A stretch of DNA of 39,816 bases from Planctomycetota bacterium. GTDB taxonomy: Bacteria; Planctomycetota; Planctomycetia; Planctomycetales; Planctomycetaceae. Below the pieces are notes generated by a model that worked only from the letters and a program-made list of their open reading frames with translations, had not been told where the DNA came from and searched no databases. Shown one piece after another: positions 1 through 7,792 of the stretch; within the stretch, counting starts at the first letter, position 1, and each line of letters begins with the position of its first letter. The stretch is from the NCBI GenBank assembly GCA_022600195.1, contig JAHZKX010000024.1, positions 1 through 39,816 of the forward strand, in the 5' to 3' direction. The translations under genes and the position numbers were made by a program.

Positions 1-63
1 TGCATCACGCAATTTTCGAACGATTTGTTCGGGAGTATGTCGTTTACGTTTCTTTGTTGTCAT
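1..63 (-). CDS. IS3-family transposase OrfA, N-terminal fragment cut by the window edge
   Basis: Read on the minus strand from the ATG at 63-61, the 21 visible codons give MTTKKRKRHTPEQIVRKLRD plus one Ala. This is the usual opening of IS3-type OrfA proteins, whose HTPEQIV..LR segment begins the helix-turn-helix that binds the element's ends. An AAGGAG ribosome-binding site lies at 71-76, seven bases before the start. The frame is open to position 1, so the rest of orfA and the orfB integrase lie outside the window. Family assignment rests on this short N-terminus only. I cannot tell whether the element is intact. Confidence 0.75.
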   Translation of the reverse strand, partial: MTTKKRKRHTPEQIVRKLRDA

Positions 64-150
64 TCTAAATCTCCTTGTCCCCATTATGAGGACTGGTATT
101 CTTCATAACAACTGGTACCGTTTTTTAAAAGCAGACCAGTGGCTATCGGG
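64..150 (-). mobile_element. Probable terminal region of the IS3-type element (leader and end)
   Basis: This is the leader upstream of the transposase start, and it should contain the element's terminal inverted repeat. ACTGGT occurs at 92-97 and 111-116 and its complement ACCAGT at 135-140. The last two could form an inverted pair around an A/T-rich core. The true boundary cannot be fixed without the other end or an empty site, so the right limit is a guess. Confidence 0.35.
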
Positions 151-187
151 TAGAATCTTTGATTGTGCTTATATTGTTTTACCCTGC

Positions 188-209
188 GGGCAGACACATG
201 GGTCTGCCC
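188..209. repeat. Short palindromic repeat, GGGCAGAC hairpin
   Basis: GGGCAGAC at 188-195 pairs perfectly with GTCTGCCC at 202-209 around a 6-base loop. Short G/C-rich palindromes of this type are commonly interspersed in bacterial intergenic DNA (REP-like). Only one copy is in the window, so its repeat status is inferred. Confidence 0.45.
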
Positions 210-380
210 CTACTTTTGGTATTGGCTCGGTCTCTTATGAAATTGTTGATTTGGTTTTTTGTTAGTTGTTTCCTAACGGCGAATGGCTCGATGGCGTTTC
301 GTTTTTCTTTGTTGAACACTTTGGATGATTGTTGCGATGGGCGCGAGGGGGTCAAGTTCATTTTGTTGCGCGATTGGTGG

Positions 381-450
381 TTGATAGCTGTCGAACGGTG
401 GTTGAACAGTGTTCGAAACGTGTCGAAGCGTGTTCGATACGCGTCGATAA
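381..450. repeat. Helically phased TCGA/TTGA array
   Basis: TTGA or TCGA begins at 381, 391, 402, 413, 423, 434 and 444, a spacing of 10-11 bases. The last part (409-450) resolves into two 21-base units of the form GTGTTCGA..C G.GTCGA that agree at 16 of 21 positions. The period is not a multiple of three, which argues against coding. One-turn spacing would place each TCGA on the same face of the helix, as in cooperative protein-binding or bent DNA. Confidence 0.5.
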
Positions 451-565
451 GTTACGAGACATTGGGAACCGGTGCGGAATTGACAGATGAAGATTTTCAA
501 AACATAGAGACTTTTATAGTAGTGAGATCTTCAGTATTCACAAAAAGCAGTGCGCAAAAAACTCA

Positions 566-608
566 TCTCGCGCGCGACGCTTATAACGCATATTCGCGAA
601 GCGCGAGA
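566..608. repeat. Inverted repeat TCTCGCGC / GCGCGAGA
   Basis: An 8-bp perfect stem (566-573 with 601-608) encloses 27 bases that contain further CGCG-type self-complementary sequence. It may be a remnant of a mobile element or a structured repeat. No function is assignable. Confidence 0.35.
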
Positions 609-685
609 CGCTGTCAAGTTCAAAATAGACACCATGAAAACAGGGGACTTTTTAGAATTTCAGCCGTAAATGAATCGATCCTGAG

Positions 686-706
686 AAACGATTTCAGAAA
701 TCGTTT
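686..706. repeat. Perfect hairpin AAACGATTT-cag-AAATCGTTT
   Basis: A 9-bp perfect stem with a 3-base loop lies about 100 bp upstream of the promoter of the GntR-type regulator. It could be an operator for that regulator (autoregulation) or part of an interspersed repeat. The symmetry is seen directly; the role is unknown. Confidence 0.35.
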
Positions 707-802
707 TCGGAAACGTGGAACTGTTCCCGTCTTTTTGTGGAGACTTTTTTTCAGTGGTCATCACCCAGCTACTGATCGAGCTGAAATGCAGGGCAGGCTT
801 AG

Positions 803-831
803 TTTACATTGTCGCCAATATCATATATTAT
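803..831 (+). promoter_or_regulatory. Sigma70-like promoter of the GntR regulator
   Basis: TTTACA (803-808), a 17-base spacer and TATTAT (826-831) form a near-consensus promoter. Transcription would start near 838, about 25 bases before the ATG at 864. Its position supports the start at 864 over the much longer upstream open frame. Confidence 0.55.
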
Positions 832-863
832 GTCAAAATCAGAAAACTGACCGAGGGACAGCG

Positions 864-1727
864 ATGCAGATTTTGACACTGACGAATTATATTAAAGCCG
901 ACCTGATTTCCCGGCTGTCGCGGGATGAACTCTCTCCGGAGAGTTTGACGCTGGCGGCGTTGTCGGATCATTACCGGGTGAGTGTCACGCCGATTTATAA
1001 TGCGATTAATGAGCTGATTAACGAGGGTTATCTTTATCGTGAAAAAAACCGTCGACTGTACGTGAACAAAGACAAAAAGAGTGAGGCATTGACGGCTGCG
1101 CAATCGCCTCGCCCGGCGCCGCCTGAAGATCATGCAAAACTGATTACGGACGACCTGCTGGCAATGAGCCTTGAAGGGGAGTCGGTTTACCTGCGTGAAA
1201 TGGCATCCGCGAAGAAATATGGGATCAGCAGAACGAGCCTGCGGAATATTTTTAATCGGTTAACCGGTGATGGGGTGCTGGAACATGTCCCTCGACGTGG
1301 ATGGAAACTGCGCACGTTTAATCAACACGATCTGGATGCTTTTATTGAAGTGCGTGTGGTGCTGGAATTGAAAGCACTCGAACTGGCGCAAGGCAGGCTT
1401 GACAAAGAGGTTCTCCAGAAGATACTGTCAGGCAACCGGGTTCCTCAAACGGATACAGAGCCGTTACAGATTGATAACAGCCTGCACGAATATCTGATTA
1501 AACAGTCGGACAACTATTACATCATCAGTTTCTTTGATCGTCACGGTCGCTATTTTGATCTGCTGTTTCTATGGGAATCGAATGACCGTGACGCCGCCAT
1601 CCAGGAGATCGAGCAGCACCAGCGGATACTCGATGCCTTATTGAAGGAAGACTGGAAGCGGGCCCGCGAAGAACTGGAATTTCACCTGCGAAGCAATCAT
1701 CCAGTGCTGTCGCAATTACAACAGTGA
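864..1727 (+). CDS. GntR-family transcriptional regulator with two winged-helix domains
   Basis: The 287-residue product has an N-terminal winged helix (about 14-65, with the helix-turn-helix in LAALSDHYRVSVTPIYNAI). After a Pro/Ala-rich linker comes a second winged helix (about 95-155, YLREMASAKKYGISRTSLRN, then a GDGVLEHVPRRG wing). The C-terminal helical part resembles a short FCD ligand-binding domain (FIEVRVVLELKALELA, ending in a helix typical of GntR/FadR proteins). Ordinary GntR proteins carry one DNA-binding domain, so the duplication is distinctive. The ATG has a GAGGGA ribosome site five bases upstream and a promoter at 803-831. The open frame extends 235 codons further upstream, but that part looks noncoding. 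The effector is unknown; metabolite control is inferred from the family. Confidence 0.8.
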   Translation: MQILTLTNYIKADLISRLSRDELSPESLTLAALSDHYRVSVTPIYNAINELINEGYLYREKNRRLYVNKDKKSEALTAAQSPRPAPPEDHAKLITDDLLAMSLEGESVYLREMASAKKYGISRTSLRNIFNRLTGDGVLEHVPRRGWKLRTFNQHDLDAFIEVRVVLELKALELAQGRLDKEVLQKILSGNRVPQTDTEPLQIDNSLHEYLIKQSDNYYIISFFDRHGRYFDLLFLWESNDRDAAIQEIEQHQRILDALLKEDWKRAREELEFHLRSNHPVLSQLQQ

Positions 1728-1752
1728 AGTTGCAGACAGAAAGTATCGTTGT

Positions 1753-2121
1753 TTAGTCTTCTTCTTTTTGATGCGTTGCGGTAACGCTGCTGCTAATACC
1801 GCCTCGGGGAGTGAAGTCGGCCCGGAGTTCGATCCAGCGGGGATCGGTGACGGCGATCAGGTCATCGAGAATACGATTGGTTACGTCTTCATAAAAGGCG
1901 CCGACATTGCGGTAACTTTGAAGGTACATTTTCAATGATTTGAGTTCGAAGCAGACTTTGTCGGGAATATAAGAGATGACGAGCGTTCCAAAATCGGGCT
2001 GGCCTGTTTTGGGGCAGACTGATGTGAATTCGGGACAAACCGTTTCCATGACATAGTCACGATTGGGATAAGGATTCTCGAATGTTTCCAGTAGATGCCG
2101 GGGGGATTCGGTTTCGCTCAT
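1753..2121 (-). CDS. queF: NADPH-dependent preQ0 reductase (7-cyano-7-deazaguanine reductase), QueF type I
   Basis: QueF reduces the nitrile of preQ0 to the aminomethyl group of preQ1 in queuosine biosynthesis, in the cytoplasm. The 122-residue protein shows the catalytic Cys36 in [13 protein letters not shown], with Asp43 as the proton donor, and the NADPH-binding motif ELKSLK at 59-64 followed by YRN.GAFYED. It belongs to the short single-domain (unimodular, T-fold) form and is at the short end of that class. No other queuosine gene is in the window. It converges on the GntR gene with 25 bases between the stops. No strong ribosome site precedes the ATG. The enzyme assignment is firm from the motifs. 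Confidence 0.93.
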   Translation of the reverse strand: MSETESPRHLLETFENPYPNRDYVMETVCPEFTSVCPKTGQPDFGTLVISYIPDKVCFELKSLKMYLQSYRNVGAFYEDVTNRILDDLIAVTDPRWIELRADFTPRGGISSSVTATHQKEED

Positions 2122-2174
2122 GATTTTCTATTTCTGTTTACGTAAAGGAGCTTCAACTGTGAGTGAGCCACGAC

Positions 2175-2197
2175 GCGGTGAGTTGCTCACCGTGTTT
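2175..2197. terminator. Hairpin terminator between queF and the acyltransferase gene
   Basis: ACGCGGTGAG and CTCACCGTGT pair over 10 bp with one G-T wobble and a TTG loop. On the plus strand it is followed by a T-rich stretch (TGTTTTATT). On the minus strand it lies about 57 bases past the stop of the acyltransferase gene, where a terminator is expected, but there the U tract is poor. Confidence 0.45.
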
Positions 2198-2253
2198 TAT
2201 TGGCATTGTCCAGCACGTGCAAGCACGGCAGCAGGCTTTTCGTTGAAAACAGT

Positions 2254-3705
2254 TCAAATCTTGACAAAGATTTTCTGGATGTACATCCAGAGACAAATCA
2301 GCCACAAGATAAAGAGCACCGTAGCGGAAAGCGCGATTGGCGAGTAGGGGCAGGCAGCTCCATACAGGGAGTCTGTCAACGTCCAGCCAGTTGCGACATC
2401 AACGGTATTCAGATGAATCTTGAGCGATTTCTGAACCCATGGTTTAATGAGTTGGGCCATACAATACATGGCAATGGAGTTCATTCCGACCACAACAAGC
2501 GGGAAGGCCCACTTTTTGTAACCTTTGACATCAATGATCCAGTAGAAGACGGCGAGGAACCAGAAGGCCCAGCCTGCACTGAAAATGGCCCAGCCGGGAG
2601 ACCAGATGCGTTTCACAATCGGCACTAAATTCCATTCCCATTGGGCGATGTTAAAGGGCCAGATCGATGTATCCAGCAGCATGGAAATCACAAAACAGAT
2701 CAACCCCGCCTTCAGTAACCATTTGACTTTCTCATTTTCTTTACGGGGTGACATTAATAACTGTCCTGCCATCAAGCCAAACAACATGGTGGCAATCGCC
2801 GGGATAAAATTCAGCGTCTGATAGCCTCCCGCATTCACCCAGAATTTCTGATCGCGAAAGGGTTCTTCATATCGTGGAAGTTGATTGAGCCATTCGCGAT
2901 CGATGGCAGCGGCGGCATTTGTATGTTTATTCCAGGCGCTTCCGAAGCCGGAAAATTGTGACCATTCTGCAGCATCCTTCTTTTTGACTTCCTGCAAGTA
3001 GGCTTGCACGTCGGCTAATTCCTGTTCGGGTGGGACATACTGATAAAAGAAATACCAGTAGCCGCCCAGAATCGTCATGACTCCAATTAACTGGGTCACA
3101 AATTTGCGATTGACATAAAAGAAGACAAACAGATAACCCAGGCCAATCTGACAGAGAACATTCGCAAATGTGAAATTCGTATGCGGTCCTGATCGGGAAG
3201 ATAAAAAGACACCCAGTGCTACCAGCAGGACAGCCCGAAAGATGGCGTGCATCCAGATTCGAAACCCCGAGTTTCCAACCTGTTTGCGTTTTCGATAAGA
3301 GAAGGGCATCGAAACGCCGACCATGAACATGAAGGAAGGTTGAATGAGATCCCAGAATGCGGTTCCCGTCCATTCCACATGGCTTAATTGATAGGACAGG
3401 GTTTGCCACAGATATTTCCAGGAACTTTCCCAATCGGTCCCGTTGTACTGATCCAGGATTTCAGGCGATTTTCTGACCACACTGGCTACCGCCAATCCTC
3501 CGGAGACCATCGCCAGCATCACAAAACCTCGATACGCGTCCAGAGAAACCAGTCGCTGGTTTGCTTTCTGCTGCTTCTGCTTCTGCTCTTTCTCTTTGTC
3601 GTCAGTGCCAAATTCGACAGGTGGTGTAATAGCCTTTTCAGGAACATTCTGCAAGGGAATCGTTTTCGATTTTTGCGAGTCGGAATCGGGAGTATTTTGT
3701 GACAT
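2254..3705 (-). CDS. NagX/HGSNAT-like membrane acyltransferase (DUF5009 / COG4299 family)
   Basis: The 483-residue integral membrane protein opens with a Lys/Gln-rich cytoplasmic tail (1-50), followed by the family signature RLVSLDAYRGFVMLAM (Asp56, Arg59). Next come about ten hydrophobic segments. The motif SHVEWTGTAFWDLIQPSF contains His109, in the place of the catalytic His of heparan-alpha-glucosaminide N-acetyltransferase. Relatives move an acetyl group from cytosolic acetyl-CoA across the membrane to an amino sugar. A soluble insert of about 90 residues (roughly 220-310, from YVPPEQELADVQ) lies between membrane segments and is longer than in the bacterial NagX I know. It diverges from galE with about 160 bp between the starts. 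The substrate is not deducible. Confidence 0.8.
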   Translation of the reverse strand: MSQNTPDSDSQKSKTIPLQNVPEKAITPPVEFGTDDKEKEQKQKQQKANQRLVSLDAYRGFVMLAMVSGGLAVASVVRKSPEILDQYNGTDWESSWKYLWQTLSYQLSHVEWTGTAFWDLIQPSFMFMVGVSMPFSYRKRKQVGNSGFRIWMHAIFRAVLLVALGVFLSSRSGPHTNFTFANVLCQIGLGYLFVFFYVNRKFVTQLIGVMTILGGYWYFFYQYVPPEQELADVQAYLQEVKKKDAAEWSQFSGFGSAWNKHTNAAAAIDREWLNQLPRYEEPFRDQKFWVNAGGYQTLNFIPAIATMLFGLMAGQLLMSPRKENEKVKWLLKAGLICFVISMLLDTSIWPFNIAQWEWNLVPIVKRIWSPGWAIFSAGWAFWFLAVFYWIIDVKGYKKWAFPLVVVGMNSIAMYCMAQLIKPWVQKSLKIHLNTVDVATGWTLTDSLYGAACPYSPIALSATVLFILWLICLWMYIQKIFVKI

Positions 3706-3863
3706 CTGATTTACCGATGACTAAATAGAAGCTAATGTATCATCTAGGACGAATATCTTTATCGATACTGGGCTTAAAAAAACCTGTATTTATGGTACCG
3801 TGTTTAGTTTTCAACGTAAATCACCAATCAAAATCTATTTATGCAATTTATTTGGGAAACCAT

Positions 3864-4895
3864 ATGACGATTCTTGTCACAGGCGGAGCGGGTTATATCG
3901 GCTCACACTGCGTCCAACAGCTCATAAATGCGGGGGAAAAAGTTTGTGTGATCGACAATCTATCGCGTGGCCATCGCGAATCTGTTCCACCTGAGGCTTC
4001 TTTTTTTCAGATAGATCTGTTGGAAACCGACCGCTTGACGGAAACGATGAAGTCACAGCGGATTGAAAAAGTCATTCACTTTGCAGCGCTGGCGTATGTT
4101 GGCGAATCTGTTGAAGACCCACTTCCATATTATAACAACAATGCAGCAGGCACGATCTCGCTCTTACGGGCGATGCGAAATTCACGAGTCAGCCAGATTG
4201 TATTCAGTTCGTCCTGTGCGACCTATGGAATCCCCGAAAATATTCCTGTCACTGAAGAAAGTTCTCAGCGTCCCATTAACCCTTATGGCTGGTCAAAGTT
4301 ATTTATCGAACAGATTTTAATGGACTGTGCTCACAGTTATCCGAACTTTGGTTTTATCGGCCTGCGTTATTTCAATGTCGCCGGATGTGCGCACGATGGT
4401 TCGCTGGGTGAAGATCATTCTCCAGAAACGCACCTGATACCCAACTGCCTGAATACTGCACTCGGACAGCAATCGGAGGTAACCATTCTGGGCAATGATT
4501 ATCCGACAGAAGATGGAACCTGTATCCGCGACTACATTCATGTTGAAGATATCTGTGCGGCTCATCTGTTGGCATTGAATGCACTCACTCCTGATTCAAG
4601 GTGCTTCTATAACATTGGCCTCGGGCATGGATATTCGGTTCTGGAAGTCGTCAAAACAACGGAGAAGATCACCGGCTGTGAGATTCCGATTACGTACCAA
4701 ACGCGTCGCCCCGGCGACCCTCCGGTACTGGCCGCTTCCAATGATAAAATCAGCAGAGAACTAGGCTGGTCTCCTCAATATACTACTTTGGAATCAATCA
4801 TCCAAACTGCCTGGACCTGGTTTCAAAATCATCCAGATGGTTACCAGAGTCCAATCAGCCTGACTAGCGAAAACAAATCGAAGGATCATCCGTGA
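3864..4895 (+). CDS. galE: UDP-glucose 4-epimerase
   Basis: This cytoplasmic short-chain dehydrogenase-type enzyme interconverts UDP-glucose and UDP-galactose. It shows the NAD-binding TGGAGYIG (6-13), the family segment VFSSSCATYG carrying the catalytic Ser/Thr region, and the Tyr-x3-Lys pair in YGWSK (Tyr141, Lys145). The C-terminal GDPPVLAAS and LGWSP motifs are typical, and 343 residues is a normal length. The start at ATG 3864 is chosen because the Rossmann strand begins at residue 2; the open frame extends 43 codons upstream without family resemblance. The stop TGA overlaps the next start (GTGA), so the two genes are translationally coupled. UDP-galactose would feed envelope polysaccharide. 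Confidence 0.92.
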   Translation: MTILVTGGAGYIGSHCVQQLINAGEKVCVIDNLSRGHRESVPPEASFFQIDLLETDRLTETMKSQRIEKVIHFAALAYVGESVEDPLPYYNNNAAGTISLLRAMRNSRVSQIVFSSSCATYGIPENIPVTEESSQRPINPYGWSKLFIEQILMDCAHSYPNFGFIGLRYFNVAGCAHDGSLGEDHSPETHLIPNCLNTALGQQSEVTILGNDYPTEDGTCIRDYIHVEDICAAHLLALNALTPDSRCFYNIGLGHGYSVLEVVKTTEKITGCEIPITYQTRRPGDPPVLAASNDKISRELGWSPQYTTLESIIQTAWTWFQNHPDGYQSPISLTSENKSKDHP

Positions 4896-7729
4896 GTGAT
4901 CCTTTTCCTGAAGTCCGTTTTCGAGGACAACTTCGTCCTTCCCAGGCTGAAGCCATTTCTGTAGTCGAACAGCAATTGGCCGCCGGTCAGAAACGACTGC
5001 ACATTGTAGCGCCTCCCGGTTCCGGAAAAACCGTATTGGGACTGTACCTGTGGGCGCATCATATTCAACGCCCCGCATTGGTGCTCTCACCCAACTCGGC
5101 AATTCAATCGCAGTGGGCAGCGCGTACGGACTTGTTTCAATCTTCGGTTTCCCCACAAAGTCTGGTGTCGACTGAAACAGACAGCAGTGCATTGCTGACT
5201 TCACTGACTTATCAAGCGGTGAGACTGCCTCGACAAGGGGACGCGGACCTGGAAATGGAAACGACCTGCTTCTGGGTTGAAATACTGATTTATAAAGATC
5301 AGGCGCAAGATCCTGTAGAAGCGATGACCTGGATCAATGACCTCAAAACTCATAATCCCGATTACTACGAAAAAAGAATGCGTACCTACCGAAAAGCAGT
5401 TCGAGATGAGGCAATCCTGAATGGAAACGCTCTGGACATGCTGCATCGCTCTTCCCGGCGGACTTTGGAGTCCTTCAAAAACCGGGGCATCGGACTGATT
5501 ATCCTCGATGAATGCCACCATCTGATGGGTCACTGGGGCAGGGTACTTGCAGATGCGCATGAATTTCTCGAACAACCGGTGATCATAGGCCTGACAGCTA
5601 CTCCCCCAGATGAAAAAGGAAAACAGCAAGGTGATATTGAGCGGTATCAGGAATTCTTCGGCCCGATCGATTACGAAGTGCCCATTCCGGCTGTCGTGAA
5701 AGATGGTTATCTGGCCCCTTATCAGGACCTGGCCTACTTTGTGCGTCCGACAACAGATGAGCTGACTTATATCGCCAACACCGACGATCAACTGCACCAG
5801 ATCATCGAAACTCTTTGTGCCATTCGAGAACCGGAATCAGCGCTGCCGCACGACACAATACAGGAACCGGACGCTCTGCCTCCCGTTAAGAGAACAGAGC
5901 CGATGCAGGACTGGCTATTGGGTGCCTTACAGAATTTGGAACTGCCTTCGGGTAAAGTGGAAGACTGGACGACGTTTGAACGACGTGATCCCTCACTCGC
6001 CGATGCCGCCCGTCTGTTTTTACAGGAGCGTGGCTATGATCTGCCAACGCACGTTCCACCTTTACCCATTGATCTCATCGAGGAAGACATACCCAAACTT
6101 ACCTACTGGGGTCCCGTGCTCGATCGTTACATTCGGCATCGCCTGCGACGTTCGCCCTCGCAGCAGGATCAACAATTGGCCGCACGGGTGATCGACCATC
6201 TGCGTCTGCTGGGTTTACAAATCACCGAGACGGGCTGTCAAAACTGCGCCTCGCCCGTCGGACGTGTCATTGCGTATTCCCGAAGTAAAGTCAAAGCTTT
6301 GCTCCCGATTATGCAGGTTGAGTTACAAAGTCTGGGAGAATCCATTCGTGCGGTTGTGATCGCCGACTTCGAGAAAACCTCTGCGACTTCGGCCGACATC
6401 GAACACTTATTAGATGAGGAAGCTGGCGGTGCCATTTCTGCATTCAAGGAACTGCTCAATCATCCGGAAACGGACCGCCTGAACCCCGTTTTGCTGACGG
6501 GATCCAGTGTACTGGTCGACAATGATATCGGTGATCTTTTACAAGCAGCTGCTGAAAAGTGGCTTGAAGAACGAAAGATTGATGTCACGTTGAGTCGAGA
6601 ACCTTTTGAAGGATTCTACATGCTCATCGGCAGTGGAAGCCAGTGGTCGCCTCGCGTATATGTCGAGATGATTACAGATCTGTTTCAGGCAGGTGTCACG
6701 CGTTGTCTGGTTGGGACAAGAGGTTTGCTGGGAGAAGGCTGGGATGCCAATAAAATCAATGTATTGATCGATTTGACCATAGTCACAACATCGATGAGCG
6801 TGAATCAACTCAGGGGGCGTTCGTATCGTCTTGATCCTGACACACCCGAAAAAGTGGCAAATAACTGGGATGTCGTTTGTATCGCCCCTGAATTCACGAA
6901 AGGGCTGGACGATTACGAACGTTTCATCAAAAAGCATAAAACATTGTTTGGGGTTACCGATGACGGGATGATTGAAAAAGGGGTCGGCCACGTTCATGCC
7001 GCGTTTACGGAAATGAAACCAGAAGGACTCGAGGGCTCAACACAACTGCTTAATAGTGACATGCTGTTGCGCGCAACACAGCGAACAGAATCCCGTGGAC
7101 TTTGGAAAATTGGCGAACCCTATCAGGGACTTCCTTTAAAAACCATTGAGATTCTCTCTTCAGGTGGCAAAGGGGGAGGGTGGGGCTTCCGACCATTTAA
7201 CGGAATGCGTTCTCCCTGGTCATCCGATTCACTGACACAGGCGATTAGTCGCGTCGTTCTCGAATCACTTCAGGAGTCGGAATTACTTTCTGCCCGCTCT
7301 AAACTCCAAATCGGAACCCGTTCGGGGAATTACATCCGCGTCTTTCTTGACCAGGCATCTGAAGAGGAATGCGATCTGTTCCTGGAAGCCGTGCATCACG
7401 TGTTCGGACCTTTACAAGGGGCACGTTACGTCATTCCGCGTCACGTGCATCAGATGAAAGACACCTGGATTTCAAAACTACTTCCTGATTTACTCGGAAG
7501 ATACTTCCAGAGAAGAAATCAGGAACTGGTGATGCTACATTCAATCCCCACAGTATTGGCACGGAACAAAGAGCTGGTCAGTATCTTTGAAAAACGATGG
7601 AATCAACATGTCAGCCCCGGTGAAGCTCTGTTTGCATATCGGGGAGAAGGTGCAGAGTTACTGGAACAGGCTCAGCATGCAGGGCTGGTTCCCCACAGTA
7701 AAATTCACATCAAAGAGACATTTCAGTAA
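4892..7729 (+). CDS. Superfamily 2 DEAD/DEAH-type helicase with uncharacterised C-terminal domain
   Basis: The 945-residue protein has a Q-like LRPSQAEAI segment, Walker A APPGSGKT (40-47), a DECH motif II (206-209) and a motif III region GLTATPP. Motif V is in GTRGLLGEGWDA and motif VI is QLRGRSYR (639-646). An insert of about 250 residues (roughly 280-540) separates the two RecA-like folds and contains one CQNC pair. The last 250 residues (GNYIRVFLDQASEEE, ARYVIPRHV) match no domain I can name. It starts with GTG inside the galE stop codon. The ATPase/translocase fold is certain; the nucleic-acid substrate and pathway are not. Pairing with galE may reflect shared transcription only. A role in repair, recombination or defence cannot be separated on sequence alone. 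Confidence 0.8.
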   Translation: MSDPFPEVRFRGQLRPSQAEAISVVEQQLAAGQKRLHIVAPPGSGKTVLGLYLWAHHIQRPALVLSPNSAIQSQWAARTDLFQSSVSPQSLVSTETDSSALLTSLTYQAVRLPRQGDADLEMETTCFWVEILIYKDQAQDPVEAMTWINDLKTHNPDYYEKRMRTYRKAVRDEAILNGNALDMLHRSSRRTLESFKNRGIGLIILDECHHLMGHWGRVLADAHEFLEQPVIIGLTATPPDEKGKQQGDIERYQEFFGPIDYEVPIPAVVKDGYLAPYQDLAYFVRPTTDELTYIANTDDQLHQIIETLCAIREPESALPHDTIQEPDALPPVKRTEPMQDWLLGALQNLELPSGKVEDWTTFERRDPSLADAARLFLQERGYDLPTHVPPLPIDLIEEDIPKLTYWGPVLDRYIRHRLRRSPSQQDQQLAARVIDHLRLLGLQITETGCQNCASPVGRVIAYSRSKVKALLPIMQVELQSLGESIRAVVIADFEKTSATSADIEHLLDEEAGGAISAFKELLNHPETDRLNPVLLTGSSVLVDNDIGDLLQAAAEKWLEERKIDVTLSREPFEGFYMLIGSGSQWSPRVYVEMITDLFQAGVTRCLVGTRGLLGEGWDANKINVLIDLTIVTTSMSVNQLRGRSYRLDPDTPEKVANNWDVVCIAPEFTKGLDDYERFIKKHKTLFGVTDDGMIEKGVGHVHAAFTEMKPEGLEGSTQLLNSDMLLRATQRTESRGLWKIGEPYQGLPLKTIEILSSGGKGGGWGFRPFNGMRSPWSSDSLTQAISRVVLESLQESELLSARSKLQIGTRSGNYIRVFLDQASEEECDLFLEAVHHVFGPLQGARYVIPRHVHQMKDTWISKLLPDLLGRYFQRRNQELVMLHSIPTVLARNKELVSIFEKRWNQHVSPGEALFAYRGEGAELLEQAQHAGLVPHSKIHIKETFQ

Positions 7730-7748
7730 AGATTCTGAATTAAATAAA

Positions 7749-7775
7749 CGGCAGGCCATATGACATGACCTGCCG
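7749..7775. terminator. Bidirectional terminator between convergent genes
   Basis: CGGCAGG (7749-7755) and CCTGCCG (7769-7775) form a 7-bp stem between the helicase stop at 7729 and the Clp-like stop at 7793. A T-run lies downstream on the plus strand (TTTTTT near 7788), and on the minus strand TTTATTTAA follows immediately. It fits termination of both transcripts. Confidence 0.6.
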
Positions 7776-7792
7776 CTTAATACTAACTTTTT

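Larger units (their letters stand above)
151..802. other. Noncoding stretch with several inverted and phased repeats
   Basis: An open frame runs through here into the GntR gene, but I do not believe it is coding. It has no family resemblance, it is crossed by palindromes, and a good promoter at 803-831 lies just before the recognisable regulator start. The region holds a GGGCAGAC hairpin (188-209), a TCGA/TTGA array phased at about 10.5 bp (381-450), a TCTCGCGC inverted repeat (566-608) and a 9-bp stem hairpin (686-706). The density of such structures suggests decayed mobile or interspersed-repeat sequence beside the IS3 end. Confidence 0.55.

Noticed and set aside
159-863. A 235-codon upstream extension of the GntR regulator
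   Set aside because: It has no family resemblance, is crossed by several palindromes and a phased array with a non-triplet period, and a good promoter with a ribosome site lies just before 864.
2200-2628. 142-codon plus-strand frame opposite the acyltransferase gene
   Set aside because: It is fully antisense to a clear membrane-protein gene and shows no domain.
2927-3433. 168-codon minus-strand frame inside the acyltransferase gene
   Set aside because: It is an out-of-frame shadow; the real frame carries the DAYRG and SHVEWTG motifs.
5201-5797. 198-codon minus-strand frame opposite the helicase
   Set aside because: It is antisense to motifs I-III of the helicase and has no resemblance to any family.
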